This document shows, in pieces, positions 45,110 to 57,172 of a DNA stretch of 64,000 nucleotides (position 1 is the first letter of the stretch; each line of letters starts with the position of its first letter). The notes under the pieces were generated by a model that saw only the letters and a program-made list of their open reading frames with translations, was not told where the DNA came from and searched no databases. The translations under genes and the position numbers were made by a program. Source of the stretch: Schistocerca nitens (Eukaryota; Arthropoda; Insecta; Orthoptera; Acrididae); assembly GCF_023898315.1 (NCBI RefSeq), contig NC_064619.1, forward strand, positions 341,545,650 through 341,609,649, in the 5' to 3' direction.

Positions 45110-45320
45110 TTGTCTAGTTTTACTTGTGGAAAATCCTGAAAAAGCTGCTCCAAAGCCACATAGAGTGATAGGAAAAACAGAACATAGTAAAGGCCAACAG
45201 TTTAACCACAATGAGATTGAAAAAGAAGTTCCTCTTAGAGAACAAAACTCAGATTTTCAGGATACCAGAGATTTGCCCAGAATTGGTCTTGAGAAGGTGA
45301 CACTGAAAAGAAATGAAAAG
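45110..45320 (+). CDS. Internal exon of an unidentified host gene
   Basis: It is preceded by a strong acceptor TTTTTCTCTGTTTCAG and followed by GTATTTT. The first base completes a phase-2 codon and the exon ends on a codon boundary, with 70 codons open in that frame. The encoded part starts hydrophobic (CLVLLVENPEKAAP), then is highly charged (GKTEHSKGQQFNHNEIEKEV, LPRIGLEKVTLKRNEK). This fits a signal-peptide end followed by a disordered luminal or secreted region. I do not recognise the family. It lies just outside the Gypsy LTR in single-copy-looking DNA. Exon status is well supported; the gene identity is unknown. Confidence 0.75.
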
Positions 45321-45399
45321 GTATTTTGTTTCTTTTCATTATTTATTTAATAATTTGTGTTAGCTAGGTAAACAGTATTTTCTTTTCATTTGATTTCAG

Positions 45400-45530
45400 A
45401 AAGAGGAGATTACTACTGCAGAAATACACTCGAGCTTTGAAGAAGCAGTTCCTAGTCAAGCACAAGATGTCCACTTGCCCACTCAGATTAAACAAGAAGA
45501 AGATGTTAAAATTGGAGATGTAGCCAAAGA
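45400..45530 (+). CDS. Next internal exon of the same gene
   Basis: The acceptor is TCTTTTCATTTGATTTCAG and the donor is AAAGA/GTGAGT. It enters in phase 0, matching the previous exon, and leaves in phase 2. The intron between is only 79 bases (45321-45399). The 43 codons are open and acidic: KEEITTAEIHSSFEEAVPSQ, IKQEEDVKIGDVAKE. The uninterrupted frame over both exons and clean splice sites argue for a real gene. The following exon was not identified and may lie beyond the window. Confidence 0.75.
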
Positions 45531-48169
45531 GTGAGTACATTCTTTTTTATGATTACTATATATACTCAGAAGAACAATTCCTGTGAGAAAATTAGAAAAT
45601 TACAAAAAGACAGAATGTCTGGGTAGTACTTACCTCGATTTTTAATGTGTATTTTGTCTATACTGGAATTTTGCCTCCAGAAAGCCAGCCATTTTGCCTC
45701 TTTGTAATTTTATACTTTTTCCTATAAAATTAGCCTATAAAGCTACAGTGTGGGTGTCCAATACTTACCTTACAAGTTAAATTCCAAGTACTGCAGATAA
45801 AAGTATATCTCCTCTTGTCCTCAGAAAGATTGGGTCTCTCCTAACCTGGTGTCCTACTGACCATGCCCTCCTTTCCAACGTACCCCAACATATCCAGCTT
45901 TCCTCTGTGATGTACAAAATAACAGTTCTGAAAGCTATAATTTCCTTATACAATACTTTGAATTTATTTTCTGAAATACTCATGTGTAAATCAGAAAGTT
46001 ATGACAGCAATGTTGATATTTGTGATACATTACACACTGTAAGAGATGTGCATCATCAGCAGTACTTGTATTTCATCTCTTGAAGGTAAGTACTGTCACC
46101 TGATGCATTTTCTTAGTCAATTAACTTTATGAGCTATTCAACATTTTTCACTATTCCGCGGATGTACAGATTTAATGAATGTTCATTTTGTAACCATACT
46201 ATGAGTAGATTTTGATCAGACAGAACCTATGGTCTGTGTTATTTCAGGATTTTATGCCAGATATATGTTGAATTCAATTTATTTTCTGAAATACTCATGT
46301 GTAAATCAGAAAGTTATGACAGCAATGTTGATATTTGTGATACATTACACACTGTAAGAGATGTGCATCATCATGTCGAAAAAGTATTTTGTTTTAACAA
46401 AAGCATCATACCACAAAATGAGAAGAAGATGGTATGGGTGACTGTTTTCTTGCTAATTTACTTAGGAGAAACTTGAAATGTGTATAACCTCTCTTGCTTT
46501 TTTCCAGTGGTTCTCTAGTATAAAATTCTCTCTACATTCCAGATACATCACATTTGAAACAGGCACATATTAAGTTAGGCAGCCGATCATATCCTGACGC
46601 TGAAGATGGTGTAAATCTTTGAAAGCTTAAATCTCTACTCAAATGTGGTACGACACGGGGTGGGGGAATTTTATACATGAATTACGTGTGACTGCAGCTT
46701 GGTTTCACTGTTCCTTTGCCATTTTCTGATCTATGTCATTTTTCCCCTGCAAATGTGTCATTTAAATTTTGAATGTACAGTGTTGTCCTATATGGTAGTG
46801 TTTACTGTTGGCTGCATCTTATACTGTTAATGTCTATTCAAAAATCTAAATTAAATTGACCTTTTTCTTCAGTTTTAATGGATACATTTGTAAAACGTCT
46901 CACTAATGTAATGCTGTATTTACTCATCATATGTTAGGTACCCGTTTTAAATTTTCAGACAAATTTTCTGCTGGTTAATGCTTTTGGAGCTTGGTTTTGT
47001 TAATTCTGTCCGTGGGATAGTAAAACTATTGTAGAATAGCGTTGTGATTAATAATGTATCTAACATGACATATACAGTTGTTTTGTTTCTATTAAACATT
47101 GCATTAGATTCTGCTTAATTACTTTCTGCTTAGTATTGGAAAGACAAATCGAAAATGCTGTTTCATATTCTCGTGAATTAAAAACTCATTTGAACACACT
47201 CTTTGAAAATTGGTTTGAGAACAGTATTCTGCTTCTAGTAAATTAAAAACTATGTCATTAATCAACCTGATGGGCACTCTGCCATATTTCTTGAAGATGT
47301 GAAATCCTTAAATTCCTTTCGAAAAGAAAAAAAAAAGGTCAGTTGTGTACTTCCTGGATCACATTCTGTGTTTTTGACTATGTCACATCATCGAACCCCT
47401 AGTGTTTTAAAGTAGTACTGAAATATTTTTACATCAATACTTTTAGGCAGATACCAGTTTTGCTCCCACAAAATTTGATTATGAAATTTAATAGAATCAG
47501 CTGGTTTTTTACAAAAGAATGTGTGTGTGGTGAAGGTGGGGGTGGACAGGTGTTGTGTGTTTTGCACAATTATGCAGTATGTCATCCAAGCGAACCTAGA
47601 TATTGTCAGTGTGACTAACTTCCAAGAGCTTCCATGCCCTTCTTTTCAGTGGTGCTCTTCCCTTATAACTTGTATGCCGTTGACAGTCTGGAGTCAACCA
47701 TTTATTTATTATAAAAATAAAGGAAGTGATACTCACGACAGAAAAACAGTTTGACGACTCCAGTGACAGCATCTTTGAGTTTCAAAGAACCATTTTGGTT
47801 GATACAGATTCTAATTCATCTTCCAGTGTTGATTTATGTCCACATGACCAGTCTGTATCCATATCTCATAAACAATTGGTTATGAAATGCATTGGTTGTC
47901 AGACTCTACACTTAATCACACAGCTCATCAGAGGATAGAACAGGATCCACTTGGTGTACTTGTACCTGCTGTGTTGCTCAGTTTTCAGGCACTGCCATGC
48001 AATCTTGTTACAAGGAAAACCACCAAAGCACTTTGTGTGTAGTGCGAACTTTCTTTAAGGATGTTGTGGAAAGTTATGGGTTGATATTCTGCATTCTGTT
48101 CTGTGTGAAAGGCTTGCTGCAGTTGATTTGTAACAGGCACCATTTCTGACTATCTCTTGGAAAGGAGTA
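45531..48169. other. Intronic DNA with a 98-bp direct repeat; no exon assigned
   Basis: AT-rich. It contains the perfect repeat described separately and a 70-codon plus frame (47726-47938) of unknown nature. No transposon family recognised. Confidence 0.45.
45961..46373 (+). repeat. Perfect 98-bp direct repeat, 315-bp period
   Basis: 45961-46058 and 46276-46373 are identical (AATTTATTTTCTGAAATACT through GATGTGCATCATCA). The spacer is unrelated. This could be a partial tandem duplication or the ends of a short non-autonomous LTR-like element. Confidence 0.85.
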
Positions 48170-48480
48170 ATAATGATCTCTGGCTACAGTGGGCTCTGGG
48201 TAACTCTATCAGATCTTCTTCACAGTGGACCGCAGAGTGTGAACAGAAAGACGAACAACAAAGAAATGGACAGTTGAAGATGTCACTACAGATGAACGAA
48301 GTCTAATGAGTAATCTGGAGAGAGAAAACCTGAGGTGTGGTGAAATCCAGTGATTCATTATGACAACAAGATGATAGTGAAGCAAATACACTGCTGAGTC
48401 TGGTGCCAGTGCACAGTGAAACTTCGCGCGACTGTGAGTTCTTATTGGCCAGCAGAATGATATGTCATGCCATAGTGGGC
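48170..48480 (-). repeat. Diverged 3' LTR
   Basis: 48221-48376 aligns with 57255-57418 in the same orientation. The limits are approximate. Confidence 0.6.
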
Positions 48481-49004
48481 ATTGCTAGCACTTGCAGATG
48501 CAACAGCTCCATCTAGTGGCACAGGTCCAGTTCCGTATTCTCTGTTGGGCTTTTAGAGTCATCAGGCCAGGATATGAGATTCCTCCCCCATGAAATGGGT
48601 GCTTATAGCCAGAAATGGCTTGGATGATGTTTTCGAAGGTGAACTGGTGGCACGGTTGGTGGCAAGGCACTCAAGCCCACCACTATTGTAAGGACCCTGG
48701 CATGTCTGGAAGTATGCTAGAATGTGGCAATGAGGACATCATTGGCTGTGGTGGCGGAGGTTGCGTGGATAGGTCCAAGTCTGTGCCTAACAAAATTGCC
48801 ATTGGTTTTCAAGGCCACAACTTATGTGGTTGAGGATGTGGGACTGGCAGTGGTGAGCTTTCTAATTCAGAGCATACCGTGGGTGGTGAGGCAGTTGCTA
48901 TGAATAGGGAGAGTTGGTTTTGTATGAGGACACTCCAAACCTTTCAGAGTGTCAATTGGAGTAGGGCACTGTGCATATGCTTTAACAGTTGTTGCTAGCG
49001 TCCG

Positions 49005-49700
49005 AGTATCTTCTGCTCCATACAAGCATTCCCACACTGCAGTGCCTGGCATACATTGCCCTGAGTGCCAGGTCTAGCATTCTGCAGGGCTTTGGGGTCA
49101 GGAGATGAAGTTCACAGTTGTCTCCCATGGAGGAACTCCGATGGACTACAGTCTTGAAAGGCAGTGGTCCTGCTCTGGAACATTGTGAGTGATACCGTTG
49201 CAGTGATGGTTCCCACTGCTTTCAATGTTTGCTGCTTAAATGTCCTTACCATATGCTTGGCTTTACCTTTGGAGAATATGTGAAATTGCAGAGTAAAAAG
49301 TTGTTTTATGCCTTTTATGTATATAGTTGGTTGAAAGCTGCCACCATGAATTGGGGCCCATTATCTGATGCTGCAATTTAGGGAAGCCTTTACATGGCTA
49401 GAACATGCACTAGCATGTTTATTGTGGCTTTTGTTGTGGTAGGCACCATGCTTACCACTTACCAGTATTAAGAGTATGCATTCACATAAAGCCCAGAAAT
49501 AGCTGAAGAAGTTCAAAGGAAAGCAGTCTCAGTGTCAACAGGGAGTGGACCAGGGGACAAAAAATTGACATGGTCTACCTGATACCAGGCACAAGCTGAA
49601 CAGTTGTGCACCATGGCTTCCATGGCCTTGTTTAGACCAAGCCAGTAAGCATGTCACCTCCTAAAGCTTTCACCCATGATATTCCCAAGGCCCCTGACAG
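49005..49700 (-). pseudogene. Integrase of the second Gypsy element
   Basis: The minus strand has WYQVDHVNFLSPGPLP (near 49560-49600) and SDNGPQF (near 49350-49375), the integrase core with its DNG motif. Many stops are present. Confidence 0.7.
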
Positions 49701-50796
49701 AGTAGTAAAACTTGAGGCCACAGGGTGGCTAGGGTAATGACTCGGTATGCATCTCTCAGCTTCTAGTGGGAGAACATCATTGTTAACTGACAGACAGTCG
49801 TAGATGAAGGATCAAGTCTGGAGATCTTGAGTTTTCTTCTTTGAAATGTACGTGGGCCAATCATGGAGCACATAGCGCATGACTTGTCGCAAGATCAGAT
49901 CACTTCATTTGTGTGCAATGATTCATGGAGGTGTTATGGGAAATCTTTGAAAGATGTTTTATGCCTGTGCGTCTGTGTTGAAACAAGATTTCCTGCTGGT
50001 CAAAGGCAGGTCTGCCTATGCGGGAAGGAGAAATAGAGCATTTGCATTTGCTTGTAGTGCAGTTGGCTTCAACTTAATGGCGTAATTGTAGGAACTGAGG
50101 AAAAATTCCTGACATTGGAGCCATTGCACTACCCATTGTGGAAGACTGGAGCATGGCCCAAATAGCGCTATCAGTGTTTGCTGTCCATAATTATAGTGAA
50201 CTTAATCTCAAATGGGTAAATGTAGAATTTTCTAATTGTAAACACAGTTGATGACGCCTTCTTTTCTGTCTGTGACAGGGTGTATACGACCCGGGACAAC
50301 CGGTAGATCCGGGAAAAACCCGGGAATTTTTTCATCCGGGAGAAAACCGGGAAAAACCCGGGAATTGTTTAGAATTCCGGGAATTTTTCATTGTTTTAGT
50401 TTTCAGTTAAATTTATGTGATTTTGACTGGTAAGAATCAATACTCTAACAAAGGATACTACTGTATCCCGCTACTGCAGAATAATACTGCAACAACAAAA
50501 CATGAACAGGAGAAAAAAAAGAAAGAAAATAAAACTAAAGTTGCAAAGGAAATGCGCCTTATACTACAACAAAACAGTGCTCATACAAGCGTGTGCCAAC
50601 AGCAAAGTGTGTCAAAGACTTTAGGAAGACTATTCAGTGCTTTGTAACAACAAATTGTCTCCGATGAGAGTAGCGTGACAACTGTTTAATTCGTTTGAGC
50701 CGTTGCGGGCGGGCTCTTGCGCATGCGCCGTTGAGTCGCGTATGAAGAGTACCTTCTTCCGCTTCTCGTTACAGATGGGTGGCTGGGCGCCACTAC

Positions 50797-52231
50797 TTAA
50801 GGGGAGCCGGAGGGGGTCAAATCCAAAAAATTACGATTTTTTTTGCTACCGAAAATTAATTGGAACATTCCTCTTTAATATAAACTTTGAATTATTGTTC
50901 TACTCGCCCTAGAAGTGGAGTTATTACCATTTTCCCCCACGCCTGCAGAGGAAATGGGCGGCCGCTGAATGCATCTAACACCCTCTCGTGACTTCCTGGC
51001 GAACTGCTTGGAATTTTCTCGGCCTGTTACGCATACAGCGCCTTATGTTACGCATACAGCGAGTGTGCAAGGGCTGGCTACATTGTTTTCTGTGACAAAA
51101 TTTACCCGTATTTCCTTACAGCTTACTCCTATTTTCCTCAGAATTTCGAACATCTTGCTCCATTTAATATTGTCGTACACTTTTGTTCTGGTTACGATGC
51201 CACGTTTTAGTAACCGTGTATATAAGAAGAGGAAGAACGTAGGGAAAAGAAAATTAACACTAATACCAAGTTGCGATACTACAATGAATAAGAGCGCGGA
51301 ACATCGTCTCTTTGCTGTTTACCGTTTCGAATTAGTTCAGTGTTGCACCTGTTGTTGGTAGTATTATACTTCTTGTGTAAAGCGGGTAATATGCAGTATG
51401 TACAAGAATCAGGAGGGAACAATAAAACCAGTTTTTCATGACTTAGCACAGCCAGAATTGTTACACAAATGTCTTCACGGAAAGACGCAGAATCCTAATG
51501 AGAGCGTAAACAATTTGATTTGGAAAGTGATTCCTAAAAGGGTGTTTGTAAACATAAAAACACTGCACTTTGGCATTTATGATGCAATAGCAACCTACAA
51601 CCAAGGGAACAGTGTGAAGTGTGAAGTTCTGAAGGCATTAGGATTTACAGCTGGGGTGAACACTGTACGAGCACTAAGAAATATTGACAGAAAAGGATAA
51701 GAGGAGCAGAAAGAAGAGAAAGGCATATGAAGTATGATGGAACAACAGGCCAGAAAAGAAGACAGAAGAGGAAGCTTCTGGAGGATGAAGAAGAAGACCC
51801 TGCTAATCCATCCTGTAGTGCAGGAATGTATTGAGAAACTTTGATAGCCATTTCCCGCAAATTAGAATTTTTCGAATATAAGGAACATTTTCTCAAAATC
51901 CACTCAAGCTAGAGAGATGAAATTTTTATACAGCACTCCTAGTGGTCAAACTTACATTGTAACACAGACATTTGGCAATATGTTCAGTAGTTTCATTTCA
52001 GTTTAATTATAAAGCAATTATTTGTAAAAATATTTGGGTCATTAATAAAAAAAATAATTGGAAGGAAACTAGGAAAGATAATCCAAAATCCCTCTGTCAT
52101 AACTGCAATACTAAACCACTCTATATGTAAAAAAAAAATTCAAATTTTTCTATTCGGTAGTTTATACATAAATGTTCCTCAAACTTAGTGATTTTAACAT
52201 GGGAAGCATAGACACCTCCGGCTCCCCTTAA
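50797..52231. mobile_element. TTAA-site DNA transposon nested inside the previous one
   Basis: The element is 50801-52227, with 13-bp inverted ends GGGGAGCCGGAGG/CCTCCGGCTCCCC and TTAA at both flanks (50797-50800, 52228-52231). TTAA targets are used by Kolobok and piggyBac superfamilies. The remnant transposase inside looks like the Mutator/Kolobok type, so Kolobok-like is my preferred reading. Confidence 0.82.
51199..51700 (+). pseudogene. Internally deleted transposase of the TTAA transposon
   Basis: An N-terminal piece MPRFSNRVYKKRKNVGKRK (51199-51255) resembles the basic start of arthropod Mutator-type transposase-like proteins. A C-terminal piece (51398-51700) has IKPVFHDLAQPELLHKCLHG, KTQNPNESVNNLIWKVIPK and a later GNSVKCEVLKALG. 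The large middle catalytic part is absent, so this is a deletion derivative that would depend on a full copy elsewhere. Confidence 0.6.
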
Positions 52232-55200
52232 TATTGCCCCGGTTCGGAAATTAGTAAATCTGGGGCTGATGCACAGAGCAGTTTGAGTTGTGGTGGGGAG
52301 CTGGGTCGTCTCCACGTGACCTGTGTTTACATTTAGTGGTTTTGTTGTTTCCAACAAAACGGATTTTTGTGGCGGGGAGCTATCAAATGGATTAAAATAC
52401 GTTGGCGTAATTACGGAAGGCTAAAATATGATATTAGTTTTAGATTTTATTTCCACCTTTCTGACAGTCAAACATTAATCGCCTTACAGAACAATGAAGT
52501 TATTTTGGCCGGTTTGCTAGAGAGATTTGGCTTTCATTAATCTTTTCTGCTGAGGCAGTCAATTTATTTGAAACGAAGTGTTTAATTTCACACTATTGGC
52601 TAGTTTCAACTTTGGGCTGCATTTCAAGTGCACGTATGGCATTATGCCATAATAAAGAACCAAACATGAGTACTGATACTCCAAGAAAATTTGCATACGA
52701 ATGTGCATTTTAAGCCGAATTATGCGTTTTAGTATGGTTCACGAAATTCCGACGCTCTTGAAGTATCCTCTGATGTCTTGTTTCTTTTATGACATAATGT
52801 AAGATGTTTTTATGTTTTACACATATGACCATATGGGCTTCCTGCGTCATCGTAGCTGCGCAAGCGCGGTGACGCTTGTTGTCTGGCGCTCTCTTGCAAC
52901 TGCTGAAACGAACCTATTTCTAACAGGTCGCAGGAAAATATTGCGAATGGTGGTTTGAAAAGCGTAACATTCAAAGGAGATTTCCTTTTACGTAAGATGA
53001 GCTATGTGCGAGAATGCACGATTAATTTCTTAAATCACAAAGCGTTTGGCTCTCATTTAAAAATCAACTCATTGAGGACGACCATTTAGAAGACTTTCGA
53101 GCCCAGAAGACCAGACATTTATGTCGTTATTAAAAATTTTACTGGCACATTTGTGTGATGTATCTTAAAGTGTAACAAGTGCAAAAAAGATCAACATTAT
53201 ATGTGGAAGCTTAGCTTCTCTTCCAGCATATTAATCTTCGAGACCAATAGTATAGGTGAATGCTATGTATATTAATTTAAACAATTAACTTTTCTTACTT
53301 GTGTGTTCGCACTACTTAAGAGTGAACTTGCTATTGGCTGACTACATCACATGTCCTATGCTGTCATCAGCTGGCGAGATCACGTGACACGAGCTATGAC
53401 TGGCTCACAAATGCGCATCGCAATCTCGATTTCAATGCTTCCGAAAGTGACATGCAGTGTTTGGTGGAATTCGAATTTATACCTTCGTAATACGAAAATA
53501 TGCAGCGTACATCTTACAGCACATCAAAGGTCTTTCAAAACGTGTTCCTCCTCCTCCCCCCCCCCCCCCCCCTGAGTTACGTTGTCTAAAGTGCCGGGAA
53601 ATTCTACTTTGGTATGTAAAACCATTAACATTCAAAGGATAGATGAGTTTTACAGTGCCGAATAAGAGTATACTGCCACTTAACACGGAGAAAGTGTATT
53701 TTTAACCGGGAAAAATCCTGGAATTTTTTTTTCCTTGTCCACGTATACACCCTGTGTGAGTAGTTCCTTTGAGAGTATGTCATCATCTTTGATGCATAAG
53801 TGTTAGGGTACACAGTACCATAATTGTTTGTAAGTGCTAGCACTGGATCAGTGCCCTATGGAGAGGCATCCATAAACAGAACGCTTAGTTGACACAATGG
53901 TCAAAATGGTGTAAGACAGTGTGCTTATTACCGCATACACTTCAACTGCTTGAGAGTGGTTCACAGGCATCTGTCCACATGTACCAAAAGCATTTATTCT
54001 ACAACTGGTCTAACCCATTACTTCCCAGTATTGTGCAAACATAACACTAAGTTTAAGGTCTTAAATTGCAGTCATAATAAACTTATTATATAAAACTCAT
54101 CATGGATGTATTAAAAAGCCTTTGAATGTTCTCTGTGATTTTTGTGTTTCACAGTTAGTCTAACACCCCATGAAAAACATAAGCTTCTGGAAACTTCATG
54201 TTGCGTGTTGAAACACTGTGAAGAAATGGATTAGTGGATGCACAATATTGGGTGATTGTGGGAAAAGCTTTGAATAACAATTCACCTTATCCAAAAAAGC
54301 TTACAGCTCTTGTAAGCTTAGGGGGCGGAGTAGAGAGTCGAGAGCTGTGACGTTGCATGGTATGTTGGATTCCTTGTTTAGCAAATGCCTGAGGTGTTTC
54401 CCTTGCTCATCAAAAATCTGGCACTTGTCCAAGCAGCACTTTAGCCACAGTAAATAGTGTGCAAAGCTTTTGCAGGCATTACTGACATATGATGCCCATG
54501 GCAGTGAAGTTGTCGATATGGACATTGCAAGTGGGAGAGACATTGTCACTTTTGCCACAAGAATAGTTGCCAAGTAGATATAGAAGTCAGTGAGTTAACA
54601 TACACTGCGTATCCTCATTCACTGATATGAATTTAGCTTTGACACAGTAAAGGGTGAAATATGCAGCTATAAAATTCTTTGGAAATGTACACATGGAAAT
54701 AAAATGTCTTGACAGATAACAGCAATGTTTTCAAATGTAGTTTATAGAGCTTTCTCCTCCACAACTCCTTCTATATCATAAAGAAATTCTTAATAATTAA
54801 TCATTAAAGAAAAGAAGTCTGTAAAAGGCCATCAAGCAGCCATATAATTATTATTTTATTTTTTACTTAATTGTTTATAGGTGTTCTATGCTTGTTCTTT
54901 TGACACCTTGTACATCATAATTTTTATCATGAATTTCATCTATGGAACAAGTAACTGATTAACTCCAGGGATCTGTGGAAGACTGCAGGAGCAGAAGAGA
55001 TTCCAAAAGGCAAGCAATTATATTTATTTTAGCTGAAGGGAGTGTTGATAACTGCAACATTTTGTGACTCTCCATCCAGAGGTATTTTCAAATACGTGTC
55101 AGCAAGAGTGATTTTACCAAAATGTTTCCTCCCACAAACTTTGTGAGGAGGTGTTTTGGATGCGATATAGGGTAGGTTTCTACTTATGCCTACACATTAA

Positions 55201-56251
55201 TTGTTGATTTAAAATCACCATAAATCACTGATAGGGGTGCGGCCCAAGTGCTTGTTTTAACTGGTTCATCGCCCTAGCCTCATGAAGTTAACAGTGTTCA
55301 TATATAACAGCTGTCTGGAGATCAGAATGGGCTATGCCTGGCAGAAACAGGGCACTGCATCTGGTCGTAAGGAGATTTGAGCCAGGAAATCTGTGGTGCA
55401 AATGTGGCACAAAGGTCATGAAGTTCCTGGAAAGGAACCATGTCAGAGGTGGCCTGAATTTTGGCACTGATGGAGAATTAAAGTGAACCCAGACTGAAAT
55501 TGTTTCTGACTGATTGACTATCTACAACAAACAGCTTTATCAGCCATGTGACCTCCCTGTAGGCTTTGCCGATTGTGAATTTAGCCTGGAGGGGAACTGT
55601 CTCCTTATGCTACTAACATACGGAAGGGTTTGGTGTACTCTGGGGAACCTAGAACAACATACATTTTGAGATTTACCAAGGACACAGGTCTTGGATGTCC
55701 TTGTTTGCAGCTGTGAGGTTTAAAAATCAACTGTTAATAAAAGGATTGCCAGGAGCAACTATTGCTTGGAGTTCATGCACCATTCCTTGATGCACCCGGT
55801 GAACTGAATGTCATTGTCATGACAGTTTACAGCCTCTTGTTCAGAGGTATCCATCTTTCCACAGTGGGTACAGTATGCTCAGTGATCCAGATACTCTGCC
55901 TATGCATGTGCTGTAAAGCAATCTGAGAATGACAGAAAAGCCCACCGCCCACACCAGTGGGATATAACTGGTTGTTCGGAGGTCAGTGATATGTACGATA
56001 TTGATGAATCACAACACAACCATCTTGGAAGTGTGTTTATGGATATTTCACATTCCTGTGGTGTCTTGACTCTTGCTACTTGTAGTCAGGCCATGAGGCC
56101 CTCATTTTCTGCCTGTGGGATTCTGAAAGTGTGTGCAATTTTCCAAGTATCTTCGAATTACAGGTTGACTAGTTTGAGTGTTGACGTATGTACTTCCGGA
56201 CTAGGAGTGAAATGAACCATTATGTCTCTAATTAAAGAATCAGTTGGTAGT

Positions 56252-56421
56252 TTATCTGTGGTGCCCTCTCCACTTGCGCGTTTTCTCGTTGTTTGTTTTT
56301 CTATTCACACTCGGCGGGCCGCTGTTGACGGCACCAGGCTGGTCGGTCCAACCTCAGTGTGTTACTTTTGAGCTGTTCCTGACATTCGGTCGAATCCCAT
56401 TCACTATAACTGGCGACGAGG
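56252..56421 (+). repeat. Inverted LTR and primer-binding-site fragment
   Basis: 56252-56410 is the inverse complement of about 57173-57338 of the 5' LTR, and is followed by TGGCGACGAGG (56411-56421). A piece of a second Gypsy copy of the same family therefore lies in opposite orientation. Its own internal region cannot be followed beyond about 56450. Confidence 0.8.
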
Positions 56422-56461
56422 TAAAAGGTTAGTTTATCCATGAGCGATATGGCTGACTAGG

Positions 56462-56660
56462 CTCAAATGGTTCAAATGGCTCTGAGCACTATGGGACTCA
56501 ACTGCTGAGGTCATAAGTCCCCTAGAACTTAGAGCTACTTAAACCTAACTAACCTAAGGACATCACACACATCCATTCCCGAGGCAGGATTCGAACCTGC
56601 GACCGTAGCGGTCGCGCGGTTCCAGACTGTAGCGCCTAGAACCGCTCGGCCACTCCGGCC
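56462..56660 (-). mobile_element. tRNA-derived SINE, copy d
   Basis: Same head and tail as copies a and c, in minus orientation. The 11-bp duplication GGCTGACTAGG flanks it (56451-56461 and 56661-56671). Confidence 0.95.
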
Positions 56661-57161
56661 GGCTGACTAGGTTTTTGTGGTATTGATGAATCCAAGTAGC
56701 ATTATGGCCACATAGAACTGTTGTAAATAGTAATTATAAAGCAACGTGCACATATCCTTGAATGTTAGGACGACTGGATTCGAGAGTGCAGTCAACTTCA
56801 GTAAGAAAAACGCCTCCAGGGAAGCTCAAGATGGAAAGAGTGACCATCTGAAACTGTCATCAGTGGCTTGTTGAAAGGTGGTGAAGTGCTGTTTCAGACA
56901 TTCCAAACGTGTCACAGTCATTATATGGCGGGAACAGGGATGGGCAGCTCTCTGCCTGGAACTTGACTACTCTCGATATTGAGTAAGTATCCTTTATCTG
57001 CAACTGATACTTCAGAAGCTGAATTTCTTGATGGAGTATCTCATTTTACTGTTGCTGTTGTCGCTATTGGAACTGATGTTGCGATTGCTCCTGCAGTAGC
57101 AGCTGTTGGTGTTCCAAAAGTTTGACAAGTCTTGTGTCCATGGTGCTCTGCTAACATTTTA

Positions 57162-57172
57162 CCTCGTCGCCA
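57162..57172 (-). promoter_or_regulatory. Primer-binding-site-like sequence of the second Gypsy element
   Basis: TGGCGACGAGG on the minus strand, directly after the 5' LTR. It starts with TGG as expected for pairing with a tRNA CCA end. The same sequence follows the inverted LTR fragment at 56411. Confidence 0.65.

Larger units (their letters stand above)
50271..53759. mobile_element. TIR DNA transposon with CCGGGAAAAA-type subterminal repeats
   Basis: The element is 50276-53754 (3,479 bp), with perfect 13-bp inverted ends CAGGGTGTATACG/CGTATACACCCTG. The duplication TGTGA lies at 50271-50275 and 53755-53759. The left end has an array of CCGGGAAAAACCCGGGAATT units (50290-50390); the right end has a shorter set (53705-53730). 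No transposase belonging to this end type was recognised, so it is probably non-autonomous. A 5-bp duplication is not decisive for a superfamily. Confidence 0.85.
49880..55560 (-). pseudogene. RT and RNase H of the second Gypsy element, split by a transposon
   Basis: RT: YGDFKSTINV, KIPLDGES-like residues and VINTPFS (55000-55260), KCQIFDEQGKH (54380-54430). RNase H: LFMDASP and TVYPNTYASKMMTYSQRNYS (53770-53860). The frame breaks exactly at the transposon (53754) and resumes below 50275 with FYIYPFEIKFTIIMDS and ALFGPCSSLPQWV. The join confirms the insertion. Confidence 0.75.

Noticed and set aside
46059-46086. Small exon ending in AAG/GTAAGTACT
   Set aside because: The donor is perfect and the phase could fit the previous exon, but the acceptor is poor and the segment abuts one copy of the 98-bp repeat. 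Too short to support without transcripts.
47726-47938. Host exon with an Asp/Ser-rich frame
   Set aside because: There is no convincing acceptor or donor in the right phase and no recognised domain.
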